In this document: one piece after another, positions 27,998 through 40,069 of the stretch
Position numbering within the stretch: the stretch's first letter is position 1
How the letters are laid out: every line of letters starts with the position of its first letter
Source: Sugiyamaella lignohabitans
Lineage: Eukaryota > Ascomycota > Dipodascomycetes > Dipodascales > Trichomonascaceae
Direction: 5' to 3'
NCBI RefSeq assembly: GCF_001640025.1
Contig: NC_031672.1
Location: 4,402,001-4,466,000 of the forward strand
DNA length: 64,000 nucleotides
Notes under the pieces: generated by a model
Seen by the model: the letters and a program-made list of their open reading frames with translations, nothing else
The model's database searches: none
Told to the model about the DNA's origin: nothing
Made by a program: the position numbers and the translations under genes

Positions 27998-28006
27998 TCA
28001 CGTGAC
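27998..28006. promoter_or_regulatory. TCACGTGAC E-box upstream of MRP4
   Basis: CACGTG-centred site 120 bp before the MRP4 ATG, a plausible Cbf1-type promoter element. Confidence 0.45.
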
Positions 28007-28042
28007 TGGAAGCTTCAGGGTCCTCAGGGGAGGGAGGGCAGA

Positions 28043-28096
28043 TGCCTCCGGCGGCTGGGACGTTGCCCCAGACCCCATGGCTCCTGCTTCGCAGAA
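28043..28096 (+). repeat. GC-rich hairpin element, degenerate left module
   Basis: The outer end is intact, but the first hairpin is altered (CTGGGACGTTGCCCCAG) and the second is broken (CTGCTTCGCAGAAAG). It is an older or decaying copy, 177 bp beyond the STE20 stop and antisense to STE20. Confidence 0.8.
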
Positions 28097-28272
28097 AGCT
28101 GCTAGGACTGTCTAGGGGATGGTAGATTCCTGTGGAGAGAGAAATATGCCAGGTTTCGGGAAGTGATAAGAGCCGGAAGCTCTGGTAGCTGCTGTGGATG
28201 TGCACAAAATGCGGTGATGGTCATAAAATATATACTAATGCTATAAAAGTCATGGAAAAAAGGTGATAGCGG

Positions 28273-31200
28273 TTAGACTCGCGTCTTCTCCGCAGCACGG
28301 GCTATACGGGCAGCTTTGACTAGAGGTGCAAGTGTTCGGCAACTATCGGCCTTTTTGATGAACTCGTGTTCAAGCAGATCAAGGGCTGTAGCACGCGCAT
28401 CGACTTCAACTTGAAGTGCCCAGTCAAGGAACGACTTGAAAACTGGTGACAACGATCCTGGATCTTTCAGTTCGGGTGTACCATTCGTCACAATCAAGTA
28501 AAGAGCTCGAATGGGCGACTCGTTGAGATATGGTGGCTCTCCTTCTACCATTTCAATGGCCATAATACCCAAACTCCACACATCAATCTTGGGTCCGTAC
28601 TCCTTTCTGCTGACAACTTCTGGTGCCATCCAGTATGGAGTACCCACCATAGTAGTTCTCTTCGAGTTCAGCTCGTTAATCTGTGCACAGTATCCAAAAT
28701 CAGTCAGCTTGATGTCTCCCTTGAGCGATAATAATACATTGTCCGACTTGATATCACGGTGAATAACTCCCTTGGAATGCAAATGTTCCAAACCAAGAAG
28801 CGTCTCACGACACACAGCACCAATCTGGCCTTCTGACATCATGTTGTATGTCACCACGTCGGTAAGACTACCTCCTTCCATGTACTCCATAACAACCCAC
28901 AAGTCGCCTCTATGGAGGAAACTATCAATAAAGTTGACGATATTTTTGTGTTTGCTCTCCTTCATAACCAAGATTTCGTTGATAATAAGCTCCTTCTTGG
29001 GTTGTTGGTCGAGATTCATTTGTTTGATAGCCACCGAATTGTTGGTGTTGACTTCGTAAGCAGTAAACACACCTCCACTAGCACCTTGGCCAATCTTAAC
29101 AAGACTACGGTAAATCTCTGTAGGATCTCCTGGTGTACAAATGGTAGACAGTTTAGCAATGGCTTCGTTATCCTTCTTTCTTCTTGCTTCACGTCGTCTA
29201 GCAGATGCATTGGGATCTTTTGGAGTACTACGAAGAGCATTGGCTTGTGATGGGTTGTTCATGTTAATGGCTTTCTTCAATTGCTTGAGCTCCTCAGGTT
29301 GATCCATAAGCTTCTGATGACCAGCATCCTCTTCAGCAGCTCCTGCTCCATGTGATGTAGAAACTGCATAATCTTGCAACTGTTGATGAGACTGTGCCTG
29401 TTGGATTTGAGCCTGCTGCACTTGCTGCGCTTGAGCTTGTTGCTGTTGTCGTAACTGCTGCTGTTGAAGTTGCATTTGGTGTTGCTGCTGTTGTTGCTTC
29501 TTTGCAAGAGCTGCTCGCAGCTGTTCTTGTTGTTGAAGCTTCATCTGAATTATTTGCTGCTGTTGTTGTTGCTGCATTTGAATTTGTTGTTGTTGTTGCT
29601 GTTGTTGCTGTTGCTGCTGTTGTTGTCTCAATGCTGGCGAAGACGTCAACTGATGATGAGGATGTCGTAATGGGAACTGTTGTTGCATTCGGTATTGTTG
29701 AGGACTCAGTAAACCGGATTCCACTGCATAGTTGAGTCGTTCCCGTTCTGAAGCTACCTTTTCTGAGAAATTAGCATGAACTGACGACACACCAAGTGGT
29801 GGAGCTGGAGGTGGTCGAGGTGGTGGTGACTGCGAAGGAAGTTTGGGAACTGCCGTGCTAGGTGGTGCACTAATAGTCGTTGGAGATAGAGGACCTCCAC
29901 CACTTCTCTTAGATGAAGTTGAAGGAATGCGAAGTATCGAACTGCCACTGCTGGTATTAGCGGGTGTGGATGACGAACTGGGAGGTGCAGTTGATGGAAC
30001 TGCTGCAGCTGCTGATGGCAGGTTTGCAGCTGGAGATGCTACACCTGGAGGTCTAGGGGCCGGTCGAGATGGAATAAAGTTACCTTGAGGAATTGCGGAA
30101 GGTTGTAATTCCTCATGTCTCTTGGGAATTGAGGGAGTAACTGGCGAAGTAACTTTAAAATACTCACTGTGTTCTTGGGTTGGCGACATAATTGGCGAAA
30201 TGATTACATCTTTTTGAGGATGTTTAGCCTTGTCGAACTTCTTCCAAACCTCGCTCTCGGTCGAATTGGAATCTTGATAAAACTTCATAACATCATAAAC
30301 TGCTTGAGGATGCTGTTCAGCCTCGGTCTTGGAAATTCCACTATCAGCCAGAAGTTTCTCCCATTCTTTGGGTATACCAGTGAACTGACCTGTGTCATTG
30401 TTATATCCAACGTGAGTAACATGCTTAGCATCATATGGCTCAGAAATTTTTAGGGTGCTTGAAGCTGATCCGAGGGTACTGGAACTATCTGATCCTCTAC
30501 TCATAGTGTTCTTTCGACTTAGACTGCTAGTATTTTCAGGACTACCTGGGCTGGCATCTCCAGAGCTTCTCATCGAGTTAACAATATTCGAAATAACTCC
30601 TTTAACAGTGGATTTCGTTCCACTGCCACTTAAAGTGGCTCTTCTCCTAGTGGTTGTAGAAGCTGGAGCAGATGAATCCGAACTATTACCGCCTGGAGTT
30701 ACCCCTGACGAGATTTGCCTCATCATTTTGGGTGACGTATTGACTGGAGTAGATAACTGGCTACTAGTACCATTCATACTGTGAGGTAATGTCGTTGGCA
30801 TAGGCGGTGCAGGGGTCTCGCCAGCTCGACTGGTGGCCCTACTTCTCGAACCGATACTACTAGTTGGCGTGGTAGCAAAAGATGCTGAAGAACGAGCTGG
30901 ATTTGGCGTTACCATGCCCACTGTACCAGCTGTAGCACCATCCGATGCAGATGTTTTGCTAGATTCCTGGCCATTGTTGCTGAGAGTGACATCACTTGGA
31001 CCAACAGTTTTAACTGGAAAAGGCTCCAGATATGGTTGTGGTTGGCTGGATGGGAAGTTTGTCTGTAAACTTGGAGTTTCAGGATGATTCAGCGACGCCG
31101 TTTTTGTTGGTGGAGCAAAATTTACACTTGTCCGCTGATTTGACAATACTGGCGACTGAGTAGACATAGCTGCTGTCGACGTTATAGCACTCGGAGCAGT

Positions 31201-33664
31201 ACCAGTAGTATATGCGAATCCGTTACTTCCCGGATGTTGACTAGCTGGGTTGCTGGTGTCATGAGCTGTGGCATAGAGGTCATAATTTCGAGGTGAATGA
31301 GAAATCTCACCTGCCGCAGTCGCTGTTGCTGACGCCGATGGTGTACGTTTAGGGCTTGATGTCGTCGAAGACGAGCCACTACTTGGTCTACTAATAATCC
31401 TTTCATCAATCGAAGAGTTTAAAGATGGGGCCACGCCGGTCGAAATAGGAGTTCCATCTGTAGTAGACACTAAACCACTTCGTGAAGCCGACGAGATCTT
31501 GCGATGAGGAGCTGTAGGTGGAATAGGAGGGGGTGAAGTCACTAACGAGGTTGATCTCTGTCGTCGTCCATCTCCAGCACTGGTATTGCTATATGAAGTA
31601 ACAGCGCTATTAACACTACTACTGCTGCCACTGCTATTCGTCTCATGTAAACCTGGTCGAGATGTGGTGAAGTTGCTATAACTCGACACTGATACAGGAG
31701 TCGTTTGACTGGTGCTTTCAGAGGCCATATCTACAGATCGTTGTTGTTGATGACTGTGATGATCTAGAACTCTGTCTACAGTTCCAGTTTGTGATATTCT
31801 GGTCCCGTTATATGTGGGAGTCAGCCCATCTTGGTATTCGTATCGTTCCACTAATTCAGACTCCTTCTTAGGAGAAGTATTTGTAGATTTGAGAAAAACT
31901 ATTGGTTCTTGTAGACCATTTGTCGCATTCGCTAAATATGTTAGATCAGCCCATATTCGACATATACAAAAAAAAATCAACTTGTGCATGGCATGGTACA
32001 AATCAGAGACCTCCGCACTGCTTGCACCGTCGGAATTTCACAACCAAACTTCTAGACTTCAAGGCATCTTCTAATGCCACACAACTAGATCATAAAAACT
32101 TACCGCCAGTCTCAGGCATTCTAGTAGCAGCTTTCTGCAACTGATGATTAAACCGTGATTGAGAAGGCGACGAAGGCGACGCCGGTGAAGAATACGACGA
32201 GGCCGACGACGACCGCGTAGATGATAATTGGCTTCCAGTCCCGTCTAAAAAGAAAAATAAACGTTAGTACTAAAATCTATCATTTAAGTGCATGAGGGAA
32301 CAAGCCAAGAAGGTATTTCAAGTGGGAAGGGTGAGGGAAAAGATTGGGCAAAATGGTCGAGATGTTCAGTATTCAGTCTGAATATGTGGAATGAATCACA
32401 AAGTTTAGCTTTAAATCTTGCATAACAAAAAACTGGCAGATGGTGGATGTGGCACCGGCAAGACGGCAAAAAAATCCGCAGGAACAAAAGAAAATGAAGA
32501 CAAAATAGAAATATCAGAAACCATCAAATTCGAAAAAGATTTCGGCAATTGGAATACCAAGCACAGCCCCTTTGGAGGCGGCGCAGGATATACGACTCAT
32601 AGGACCGCCAATAGCTAAAGCAGTAGACCCATATTTTTAGTTCTAGTTCTACCTCAAGCTTTAAGTGACCAGATAAAGTTGCAGAGACTGGTGTTTGTAT
32701 GCTCATTTGGGCCTACATTATCCACTATCAGACCGTTTAGGATAATGGGGCTCCAGTGCATACCTTGTAGTTTGGAGTACAAGTGTAATATCCTTGAAAC
32801 ACTGAATCAACCCCATTGCCCAGTCTCAGCTAATAGATCATAATAGAATAATCCAGCTATAACAAGAATGTCGTTTAGGTGTATCTAGTAGAAATTGGCA
32901 ATCAGATATCTCAAGTGATTATCGTCTTTTTCATTGTTATGATTTCCATGTGTAACTCATGCCTTATTACTGACACATGCTTGTGTCGCTAATGGTTTAT
33001 TTTTATCTTCAAACTTAATAAGCCACAAGGTTCAGAGCTTTTATTGTTTGCAGCCAGTTGGAAGCCAGTTGGACCCGCCTTGCACTGAGACATTCACACT
33101 AGTAATCAAAGTGACACACTCCTCTCTCCGCCAATTAATACATGTTTGAACATTCTGTACATTAGCTTTAACATGTGCTGATTGGTGTGCCATGCTGCTA
33201 ATGAATTTCCGTTTGTCTTCACCCACTCTCCGTTCTCAGATCATTTTAAATTTCTTTCATGTCTCATTTCTAGTCTCTAAAACCAAAATGAGGCCGAGAT
33301 TCTGATCCCAACTACCGAACGCAGTTCTAAGCAACATCCAAAAATCTGTCATCGGCCAAAAATGCACTCGGTTATGGGTCGCCAAGAGCTTGTTTATGAG
33401 ATCACCAGCTGTTTCGACCAAATACTCTACTAAAACCTCCATATCCTATATATCCACACCTCTTCCTGTTCACCGTGTTCATCGTCCATCAGGGGATTTC
33501 CCCTACTCATACTTACTTTCATCCAAGGTATTACCGATGCCGGCTATAGTCCCATAACTTGATTCGTCAATAAACCCGTTTGGAGTACTTTCGCTGGCAA
33601 TAGCCAGATCTTTTAGCGACTTTGTCACGGACTGGTCCGAATGTTGGTTAGATTCTGACGACAT
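28273..33664 (-). CDS. STE20: PAK-family protein kinase Ste20 (three exons)
   Basis: Exons on the minus strand are 33664-33517, 32244-32104 and 31931-28273, giving 1315 aa. It is a Cdc42-activated Ser/Thr kinase for mating, filamentation and polarity MAPK signalling. Features: CRIB (about 592-650, [16 protein letters not shown]), polyglutamine tracts (about 830-950), kinase domain (about 1036-1290) with VAIK Lys1066, HRDIKSDN (Asp1156) and DFG 1174-1176. A C-terminal Gbeta-binding motif is also present ([14 protein letters not shown], compare Ste20 SSLAPLVKLARLKK). There is no PH domain, which argues against Cla4. Intron 1 is 1272 nt with TACTAAC; intron 2 is 172 nt. The splices restore frame exactly. 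An unspliced start near 32001 would be non-homologous. Confidence 0.92.
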
Positions 33665-35083
33665 TGTAACTGCCAATCAAACCTAAAAAGAAGTAAAGGT
33701 ATCAACCGAAAATACGACTAAAAGAACGAAAATAAAACCAAACCGAAAACAGGTTCTAGCACCAATCCAAATATAAAAAAATTCTAAAAGAAAAAAAAAA
33801 TTTCTGTGACTAAAAATAAAAGCGAGAGCAAAAAGCGTCTGTTTGAAAGTTCGTTTGGGTATAGAACCTGTCCGTTACTTAGTCCATAGGATTTATTTTG
33901 TTATCGAACAATAAACAAAAAACCACCACTGAATATCCAATATGTTCTCCTTTTTCGTGAAGTTTAAACCTTTAGGTTTCTTTTATTGTCGTCAATAAAT
34001 AACCTTTTCCGCTTCGTGGGTAGTTTAGACTGAGTTGAATAGCTAACCCAACCTAGCGAGCGAGTCGGTGCAACTAATCCAACTAGTAATCTAATCTATT
34101 ATCACAGTCAAACAAAAACTGTAAAAATAACCAACACCAAATTTGAAACCAATGAATATCCAAACCAATATCGCGTATAACAGTGATCAATTAAATGGAA
34201 ATCACGATTGTCCAGACTATCAACTGTATAAAGAAACTATTGGCGGCCTATCACTGTCCCCTACAACACGATGTAATTTGCTGTAGTTAATTGATAGCAG
34301 GGCTATTCGACCCAGTTATAATTGTCTCCGTACCACTATATCCAAAAAAAATTGCCAAAAAAAAAATTTAATCCAAAATGTATGAACTAGTGAATAACCA
34401 AAATCCAACCTGAAAGTTATTCTTTAATGTTTTTGTGGTTTGTCGGATATACAAAGTTAGGAGCGTATGGAGTAGGTTGGTGTACTACGATAAGTTTAAA
34501 CCAGAGTTTAACGGGTTAGTTCGACAAGCGACAACTGAACACACCCCCGTTCAGCCCTGCGGAGGGTTGGGTGTTTACGTTTTGGATTATAGAACTTCAG
34601 TCTCTGCTGCAACCGAACACACACTAAACGTACGTTGGGTCGATTGTCGCTTCGATTTGATTTGATTTGTTTAATTATTCACTTGACTACCGAAAAATAA
34701 GTCCAATAATACTCGATTTTACTGCTGGACAATAGCCATTAGCTATACTTTTACACTGAGTAACAGATGGCGCTTGCTGTATCTCGGGTAACTGGTAAAG
34801 TGAATTGTAGCGACAGCAACGACGACGGCAACCACCACGGAAACGACGACGGAGACTCCCCTTAAAGCACCCTCCTGAGGTTAAATGGCCGGCCATTTTG
34901 GGGGGGTCCTCTTACATCTTCTCCTGGAACATCCACAACAGACAAGTACCCTAATCCTCCTGCGGTACCAGTAATACCGTTTCAGGCCTAAACTCCGAAT
35001 GAGGTTAAGGGCAACGACAAAATTTTTTTTGTTTTGATAGTCGCTGCATGGAATCAAATCAGACTCGCCGATCAATGACTATA

Positions 35084-35122
35084 GAGAGGTGGAGCAGAGA
35101 GGTGGAGCAGAGAGGTGGAGCA
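35084..35122. repeat. Tandem repeat, 3 x 13 bp (GAGAGGTGGAGCA)
   Basis: Three exact consecutive copies. Confidence 0.93.
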
Positions 35123-35287
35123 GAGCAGTCAACCTGATAGCGTGCTACTGGCTCGAAGATCACAATTGGTTCGCGCCGCGTCTACCATAGTGGGGTACAT
35201 GAAACAACTGGTCTTTTCTCTGGCTTTTTTTATCTCTGGTGAACCCTTTTATTGTACAATTGTACGGGGTAGGGTCTGGGTTGAGTC

Positions 35288-35349
35288 TGCCTCCGGCGGC
35301 TGGGGCTCTGCCCCAGACCCCGTGGCTCCTCGAGCGGAGCTCGAGGAGG
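35288..35349 (+). repeat. GC-rich hairpin element, single left module
   Basis: Same subtype as the LAG1-intron copy: loop TCT, then CTCCTCGAG-CGGAG-CTCGAGGAG. Confidence 0.88.
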
Positions 35350-36202
35350 GTTTTGGTCGTGCTAGGAACTCTGGGAACTGTCAGTTTCATCAGCACGAAC
35401 CCGTTTTTTGACTAGCGCAAACTGCCGTTTAATGCGTGCCGTTTCTTTGCATGCCAAACCGCAGATCTCTCTTTCCCCATCCTGACAGTAGCTTGTGCAT
35501 CCTCCTCACTTGCTACTACTATAACCCCTGAACACTCTCAATCCGCTTGCATCTTGGCTGAACTGGTTTTTTTTTCCTGCTGCTGATGCTGAGATTGGCC
35601 AACTACTACCCGTCTTTTTGAAGTACATCTGCATTGCAGCCTCAGGAGTCCGATTTTTGTTACTCGTCAGTCGGCCTATCCATTAAGAGGTCCAGGCTCT
35701 GATCCACAGCTTCCACCCCTTAGACTGACATGTTTCGGCTGTGGAAACCGAATGTGAAAAGTGAGGGGGTTTGACTGGTCAAAGACAGTCGGTGAACACC
35801 CAAAAAACTTCTCAGGTGTCGAGCTCGATCGGCAAAGCCAAGTTACAATTACAGTTTACACATCGTTGATAGACGTCAAGGGCGACCGACCTGTTGGCGG
35901 TGTTCATCCACTCCGTTCAGACTACTCTGTTCCAGTGTCTCGATTGTTGTTTTTATTGTCTATATTGTTTACATTGTTCCCATTGCTCACATTGTTCATG
36001 TTTATCAATTGTTAAACAGCGTTTGTTCAATCCAATTTTAGATAGCACGAGGGTTTGTAGTGTTTTTCTTTTCTCTTTTACCTCGAGGAATGCTGTGAAA
36101 ACACTTGTCCGATCGCGTTAAATCACCCGCTGATCTCCGCATTCCGACCTGCATGGAATGCACTCTTATCTTGAATCTGACGATTAATCGGATATGTACC
36201 TT

Positions 36203-36235
36203 CCTCTGGCGGTTAGGACTCCGCTCCTGACATCG
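36203..36235 (+). repeat. Relic of a GC-rich hairpin element
   Basis: CCTCTGGCGGTTAGGACTCC followed by GCTCCTGACATC aligns to the family's outer arm and first hairpin with several transitions that destroy the stem. Confidence 0.6.
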
Positions 36236-36320
36236 AGATCTGTTTAGCTCACTCGCTACATGCGTGCTTGACGAGACATTACAGTTTAGTATAGCCAATG
36301 TTAGCAAATGTTGTATTTAC

Positions 36321-36350
36321 TGATATCTACTGGTATCTACTGGTATCTAC
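36321..36350. repeat. Tandem repeat, 3 x 10 bp (TGGTATCTAC)
   Basis: Three consecutive 10-bp units, the first with one change (TGATATCTAC). Confidence 0.92.
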
Positions 36351-36513
36351 TTGGATTTCATATCAGTATATATCTGTCTTTTCACGTATTTTTTATTTTA
36401 TGTTATATTTTTATATTATATTTAATTAGTTTTGTACGACTGGACTAGCTCGTACTGAAGTAAAGAGGCTGGGAAGTAGGCCGTAAGCAATTATAGTATT
36501 ACAAATAAATAGT

Positions 36514-39126
36514 TTATACATTGGACTTCGAGTTGGAGCCCGTGGTCTGCTGTAGTAAGTCGAGCAGTGACTGGGGGTTTGAAGGGAGTCCACTCGTGCT
36601 CTGACTCGCGCTACCATTGTTACCTGCTAGAATTCCTTGAAGTAACGAGAATTCCGAAGTCGAAAGTGGTGCACTGGTAGCAGGTGGTGTTGATGTTGAA
36701 ACAGCTGTTACTGCTGGTGGAGTCGTCGACTGTCGAACTCCAGCTTTGAACGGTTGTACCACAAAAACTCCCAAAATAACATTGCCAGTCGTAGCTTGCA
36801 AGTGTCGTAGATATCCCAGTTGTTCCCCTGATAGTGTGAGATAGTCCGGTATCTCGTCATTTGCTCCTACTGTAACAATGTAAGCATCCTTTACGATTTT
36901 ATGACGGTGCTTAATAACGCCATATTTGTGTCGAGAATGGAAGTAATCAAAGAGTTCGTCTCCAGCATTAGGTTGCCCTGGATTACTAATCTCATCTGAT
37001 TTCAGTACGAAAGCAACTATGTCCTTTGAATGTCGAACATTGCGTAAGTAGGGAATAGCCTTAGTATCATCCAGTCGTCCATCAATCACTATGGGAGCAT
37101 CCAAATTAAACACTTGATTCCAGTTGCTAGTAGGGTCAAAATTGCCCCCACCAGCAATGTGAGTTGCCGACCCGGGAAATTGGGCAACTCCTGGCATAGT
37201 AACATGACCTGTCCAAATTAGAGGAGGACCAGTTATATCACTATTTATGTTATTATTATTACTACTAGCTAAATGGTCAGCTTGGTCATTTGGCTTTTCC
37301 ATTTGTTTCTCTTTTTCTTTGCCCTGTTCCTCAATGTTACTTAGATTGAAATCGTCATCATCAATGTCGTATTCTTCATTTTCTGGAGAACCGGGTGGTG
37401 AGTATGAAACCACATCCATATTACCACCTGAATCGTAATCCCTTTCTACTGATTGGCTTCGCTCTGATCGGAAAGTTTCTGCATTTAACAGCATTTCTCG
37501 GTTATTGGCATTGCCCTTGTCATCATCTCGTTCGTATGCATCCTCTTTCACTTGTTGCAAATCCAAAGCTTCGTCCCCTCCCACTAGTTCTTCTCCTTTG
37601 TGCGTCTTTCGTAGTCTAGGTGCTGTGTCTACTTTTAAAACTGACTCTCTAATGCTCTCTTTACGGACACTTTCAGCCAACTTCTGTAGCTCAGGATTCA
37701 ACATCTCCTCGTTAGTTAGAGTGACAAGTTGTTCTGCGGTCAGTTGTCCTGTTGCAATTCGTAATCTAAATTCTGGATTTTTGTCGTCTTTGAGGTTGAA
37801 CGATAAAGTACGGAACTTGTCTCTGTATTTCGGACCCACATCCTTAGGTTTAGATGAACCTGAAGGTTTCATTGCAAGGTGTTCGTAAAGTGATTCCTCG
37901 ATTTCAACGCTGAATTTTTCCGCAAGTCCGTCAATATTCGAAGAGGAATCAATCACCCCCTTCTTAACAGCCTCTGGCAGAATATTATTCTTAAAGATGC
38001 CACATAATGCAGTTGCAACTGACCGGCGTACTTTGTCTTGCAAGTCAGCAATTTTTTTGGTGCCAAGATCTACAAATGAACTTGAGTCCTTGTTTTTATC
38101 GGTAGTAATTGATGGTCTAGTTGCTTGATCAGTATTACCCGAGGTTGGTGATGGCGTCGCATCCACTGCTGAACTGACTGGCTCGCTGACGGCAGTATTA
38201 GTGGCATCCTCACTGGAAGAAGTCTGCTTATTAGGTGATTCATTAAATGACCCATTTTTTGGCTCTAAAACAGATGCCACTTTAGTTGACTCGTCGACTT
38301 GAGCGATAATTGGCCCTGTGGTGTCTGTCAGACTGGTCTTCCGCTTCTTTGACTTTTCCTGTTTAATCTCAGTTTCTCTGTCATTATCAGTAGCTCCTAA
38401 ACTTCCAGATTTTCTCTTTCTGATCTCTTTTGATTCAGCTTTGATGGGCTCTTGCTTCTCAGAATTCTCCTCTGACTTTTCCTCCTCTTCTTGCTTAGGC
38501 TTGTTCAGTAATTCTTCATAACTTGATGGATCACAAACATGACATTGATATTTCTCTGGTACAACCCGCTCGTCTTCAAATCCAAACATGCAAACTACGT
38601 GTTGCCATTTTAAACACTTTTCGCATTCTGCCATGACGCGGTCATCATCGTCATCAACCGAAGTGGCTCCACAAATACAGTTGACTTCGCCATCATTTTC
38701 ATCAGTTTCTCTCTCGCTGTCTTTCTTCTTGCGTCCTCTTTTCTTTTTCGGAATTGCTTCGCTGCTGTCTGAATTATTAACTTTATTGGCAGTAGCAGTA
38801 GCAGTAGCTTGGGATTTGCTATCCTTCTTCTTTTCATCTTCCAATTTTTTCTTCTCTTCTTTTTCAACTCGTTTTTTCTCTTTTTCAGCCTTGATTTTCT
38901 TGGCTTCTTCTTCTAGCTTATCGCGCTCTTCAAGTCTGGAATTCTTTCCTTTAGTAGCTCTTGAAGACCTTCTCGGTCCGCCTCCCCCTCCGGTTTCATC
39001 AGCTTTTGCTATGTTAGATATTGCTTTCTTGGCGGCATTTCGGTGGTAGATGGGAGCTCGACGTTCAACTGGCACTAATTCCACATCCCTACCGTGAAGA
39101 CTACTAAACTTACCAGGTTCTGACAT
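36514..39126 (-). CDS. BYE1: Bye1-like transcription elongation regulator (PHD-TFIIS-SPOC)
   Basis: 870 aa, ATG at 39126. A Lys/Glu-rich charged N-terminal region with GRKKK-type nuclear signals precedes a PHD finger at 149-199 (C150, C152, C168, C171, H176, C179, C195, C198; C4HC3). A TFIIS central-like domain follows at about 362-490 (VRRSVATALCGIF...KYRDKFRTLSFNLKD). An acidic linker and a SPOC domain come next (about 650-800; IWTGHVTMPGVAQFPGSA...). Known Bye1 binds RNA polymerase II and H3K4me3 chromatin. Domain order and length fit (S. cerevisiae Bye1 is 594 aa); the expansion is in low-complexity linkers. Its 5' end faces the LSM7 3' end. Confidence 0.94.
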   Translation of the reverse strand: MSEPGKFSSLHGRDVELVPVERRAPIYHRNAAKKAISNIAKADETGGGGGPRRSSRATKGKNSRLEERDKLEEEAKKIKAEKEKKRVEKEEKKKLEDEKKKDSKSQATATATANKVNNSDSSEAIPKKKRGRKKKDSERETDENDGEVNCICGATSVDDDDDRVMAECEKCLKWQHVVCMFGFEDERVVPEKYQCHVCDPSSYEELLNKPKQEEEEKSEENSEKQEPIKAESKEIRKRKSGSLGATDNDRETEIKQEKSKKRKTSLTDTTGPIIAQVDESTKVASVLEPKNGSFNESPNKQTSSSEDATNTAVSEPVSSAVDATPSPTSGNTDQATRPSITTDKNKDSSSFVDLGTKKIADLQDKVRRSVATALCGIFKNNILPEAVKKGVIDSSSNIDGLAEKFSVEIEESLYEHLAMKPSGSSKPKDVGPKYRDKFRTLSFNLKDDKNPEFRLRIATGQLTAEQLVTLTNEEMLNPELQKLAESVRKESIRESVLKVDTAPRLRKTHKGEELVGGDEALDLQQVKEDAYERDDDKGNANNREMLLNAETFRSERSQSVERDYDSGGNMDVVSYSPPGSPENEEYDIDDDDFNLSNIEEQGKEKEKQMEKPNDQADHLASSNNNNINSDITGPPLIWTGHVTMPGVAQFPGSATHIAGGGNFDPTSNWNQVFNLDAPIVIDGRLDDTKAIPYLRNVRHSKDIVAFVLKSDEISNPGQPNAGDELFDYFHSRHKYGVIKHRHKIVKDAYIVTVGANDEIPDYLTLSGEQLGYLRHLQATTGNVILGVFVVQPFKAGVRQSTTPPAVTAVSTSTPPATSAPLSTSEFSLLQGILAGNNGSASQSTSGLPSNPQSLLDLLQQTTGSNSKSNV

Positions 39127-39536
39127 TATGAAAATTGTATTTCAAATATATTTGAAAGTTCGGTTTGTTAACAGTAGCGGGCCTCACTTCAAAGCAAGTG
39201 ACCAATATAATTTAGGTAGGGTAAATAATAATAACCGTAGCCGCGATGGTGTAATGTCCCTGACAGGTCAGGGTCCAAGATTAAGCTGCATGCATATACC
39301 TAAATATCTATTACCCACGCGACCTTCTCTTCTTTCTGAATTGGTCTCATATATATATAGACCATCTCAAATATATTTGTCAATTCTCGGAAATACCGAA
39401 TACTCGAAGAATTCTCGGCTTCAAAGAGTAAAGTTAACCAGCAGAGAGGACCGATTCTCCTACCAGCAGCCGTTAACCAGTAGTCAACGTCAATTAAAAA
39501 AAAAAAACCAGTTCATTAATATATAAATTACACAAG
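39127..39536. other. BYE1 upstream region
   Basis: 410 bp, AT-rich, with ATATATATAG near 39350 and an A-run at 39498. No repeat element and no ORF supported. Confidence 0.5.
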
Positions 39537-40069
39537 CTATTCCTCTGCCACAAAAGGATTAGCAATGACTTCGTTGCCTGCTAAAGGAGCAATGGTTTGA
39601 AGTAAAGGTCCACGCACAATGATAGTACCCAATTCTCTAGTTTTGTCCAGTAGCACATTTTCATCTTCAGGATCTCTTAATGTTTCTTTAACATTCTCCA
39701 GTACCAGATTCATTAATTGATCATATCCTTTTAAAACTCCAATAACTTCCCGTCCACCAGTGAACTTTACCCTGATTTCTTGATCCTTGTATTTACCAAG
39801 GTCCAAAATGGCCTCCTTCTTAGGTCTAACCTCGCCAGGACGAAGTGCTCTATCTGCTCCTGATCTACCTCCACCACTGCCGCCGCCATTTCTTCTGTTA
39901 TTGTTTCCTTGCTGTTGTTGGCCCTGACGATGTCCTTGACCGCCATGTCCGCCTTGACGGTTGAAGTTATGGCTTCTCTGACCGCCTTGTTGCTTTAAAA
40001 ATAGTTAGCACAGTTCAATTATCACAAACAACCGTCCATTTCGTTTATACTTACTCCTCGGTGGTCCAT
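39537..40069 (-). CDS. LSM7: U6 snRNA / mRNA-decay protein Lsm7 (two exons)
   Basis: Exons on the minus strand are 40069-40055 and 39992-39537, giving 156 aa. It is a subunit of the Lsm1-7 (decapping) and Lsm2-8 (U6) rings. Exon 1 is only MDHRG before GTAAGT; the acceptor follows CTAAC-tatttttaaAG. The Sm fold is clear: AILDLGKYKDQEIRVKF, GGREVIGVLKGYDQLMNLVL, then ELGTIIVRG. About 60 residues between exon 1 and the fold are Gln/Gly/Arg-rich with RGG-like stretches. That tail is much longer than in S. cerevisiae Lsm7 (115 aa). The intron is 62 nt. A 52-codon frame starting upstream overlaps the first exon in another frame (see findings). Confidence 0.9.

Larger units (their letters stand above)
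27879..28272. other. MRP4 promoter / STE20 3' flank
   Basis: 394 bp with the TCACGTGAC site at 27998 and a degenerate GC-rich module at 28043. No ORF. Confidence 0.55.
33665..36513. other. 2.8-kb gene-poor region between STE20 and BYE1
   Basis: The first 800 bp is A/T-run-rich STE20 upstream DNA. Further right lie a 3 x 13-bp tandem repeat (35084), one GC-rich module (35288), a decayed module (36203) and a 3 x 10-bp repeat (36321). Short frames here look random. No gene supported. Confidence 0.55.
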
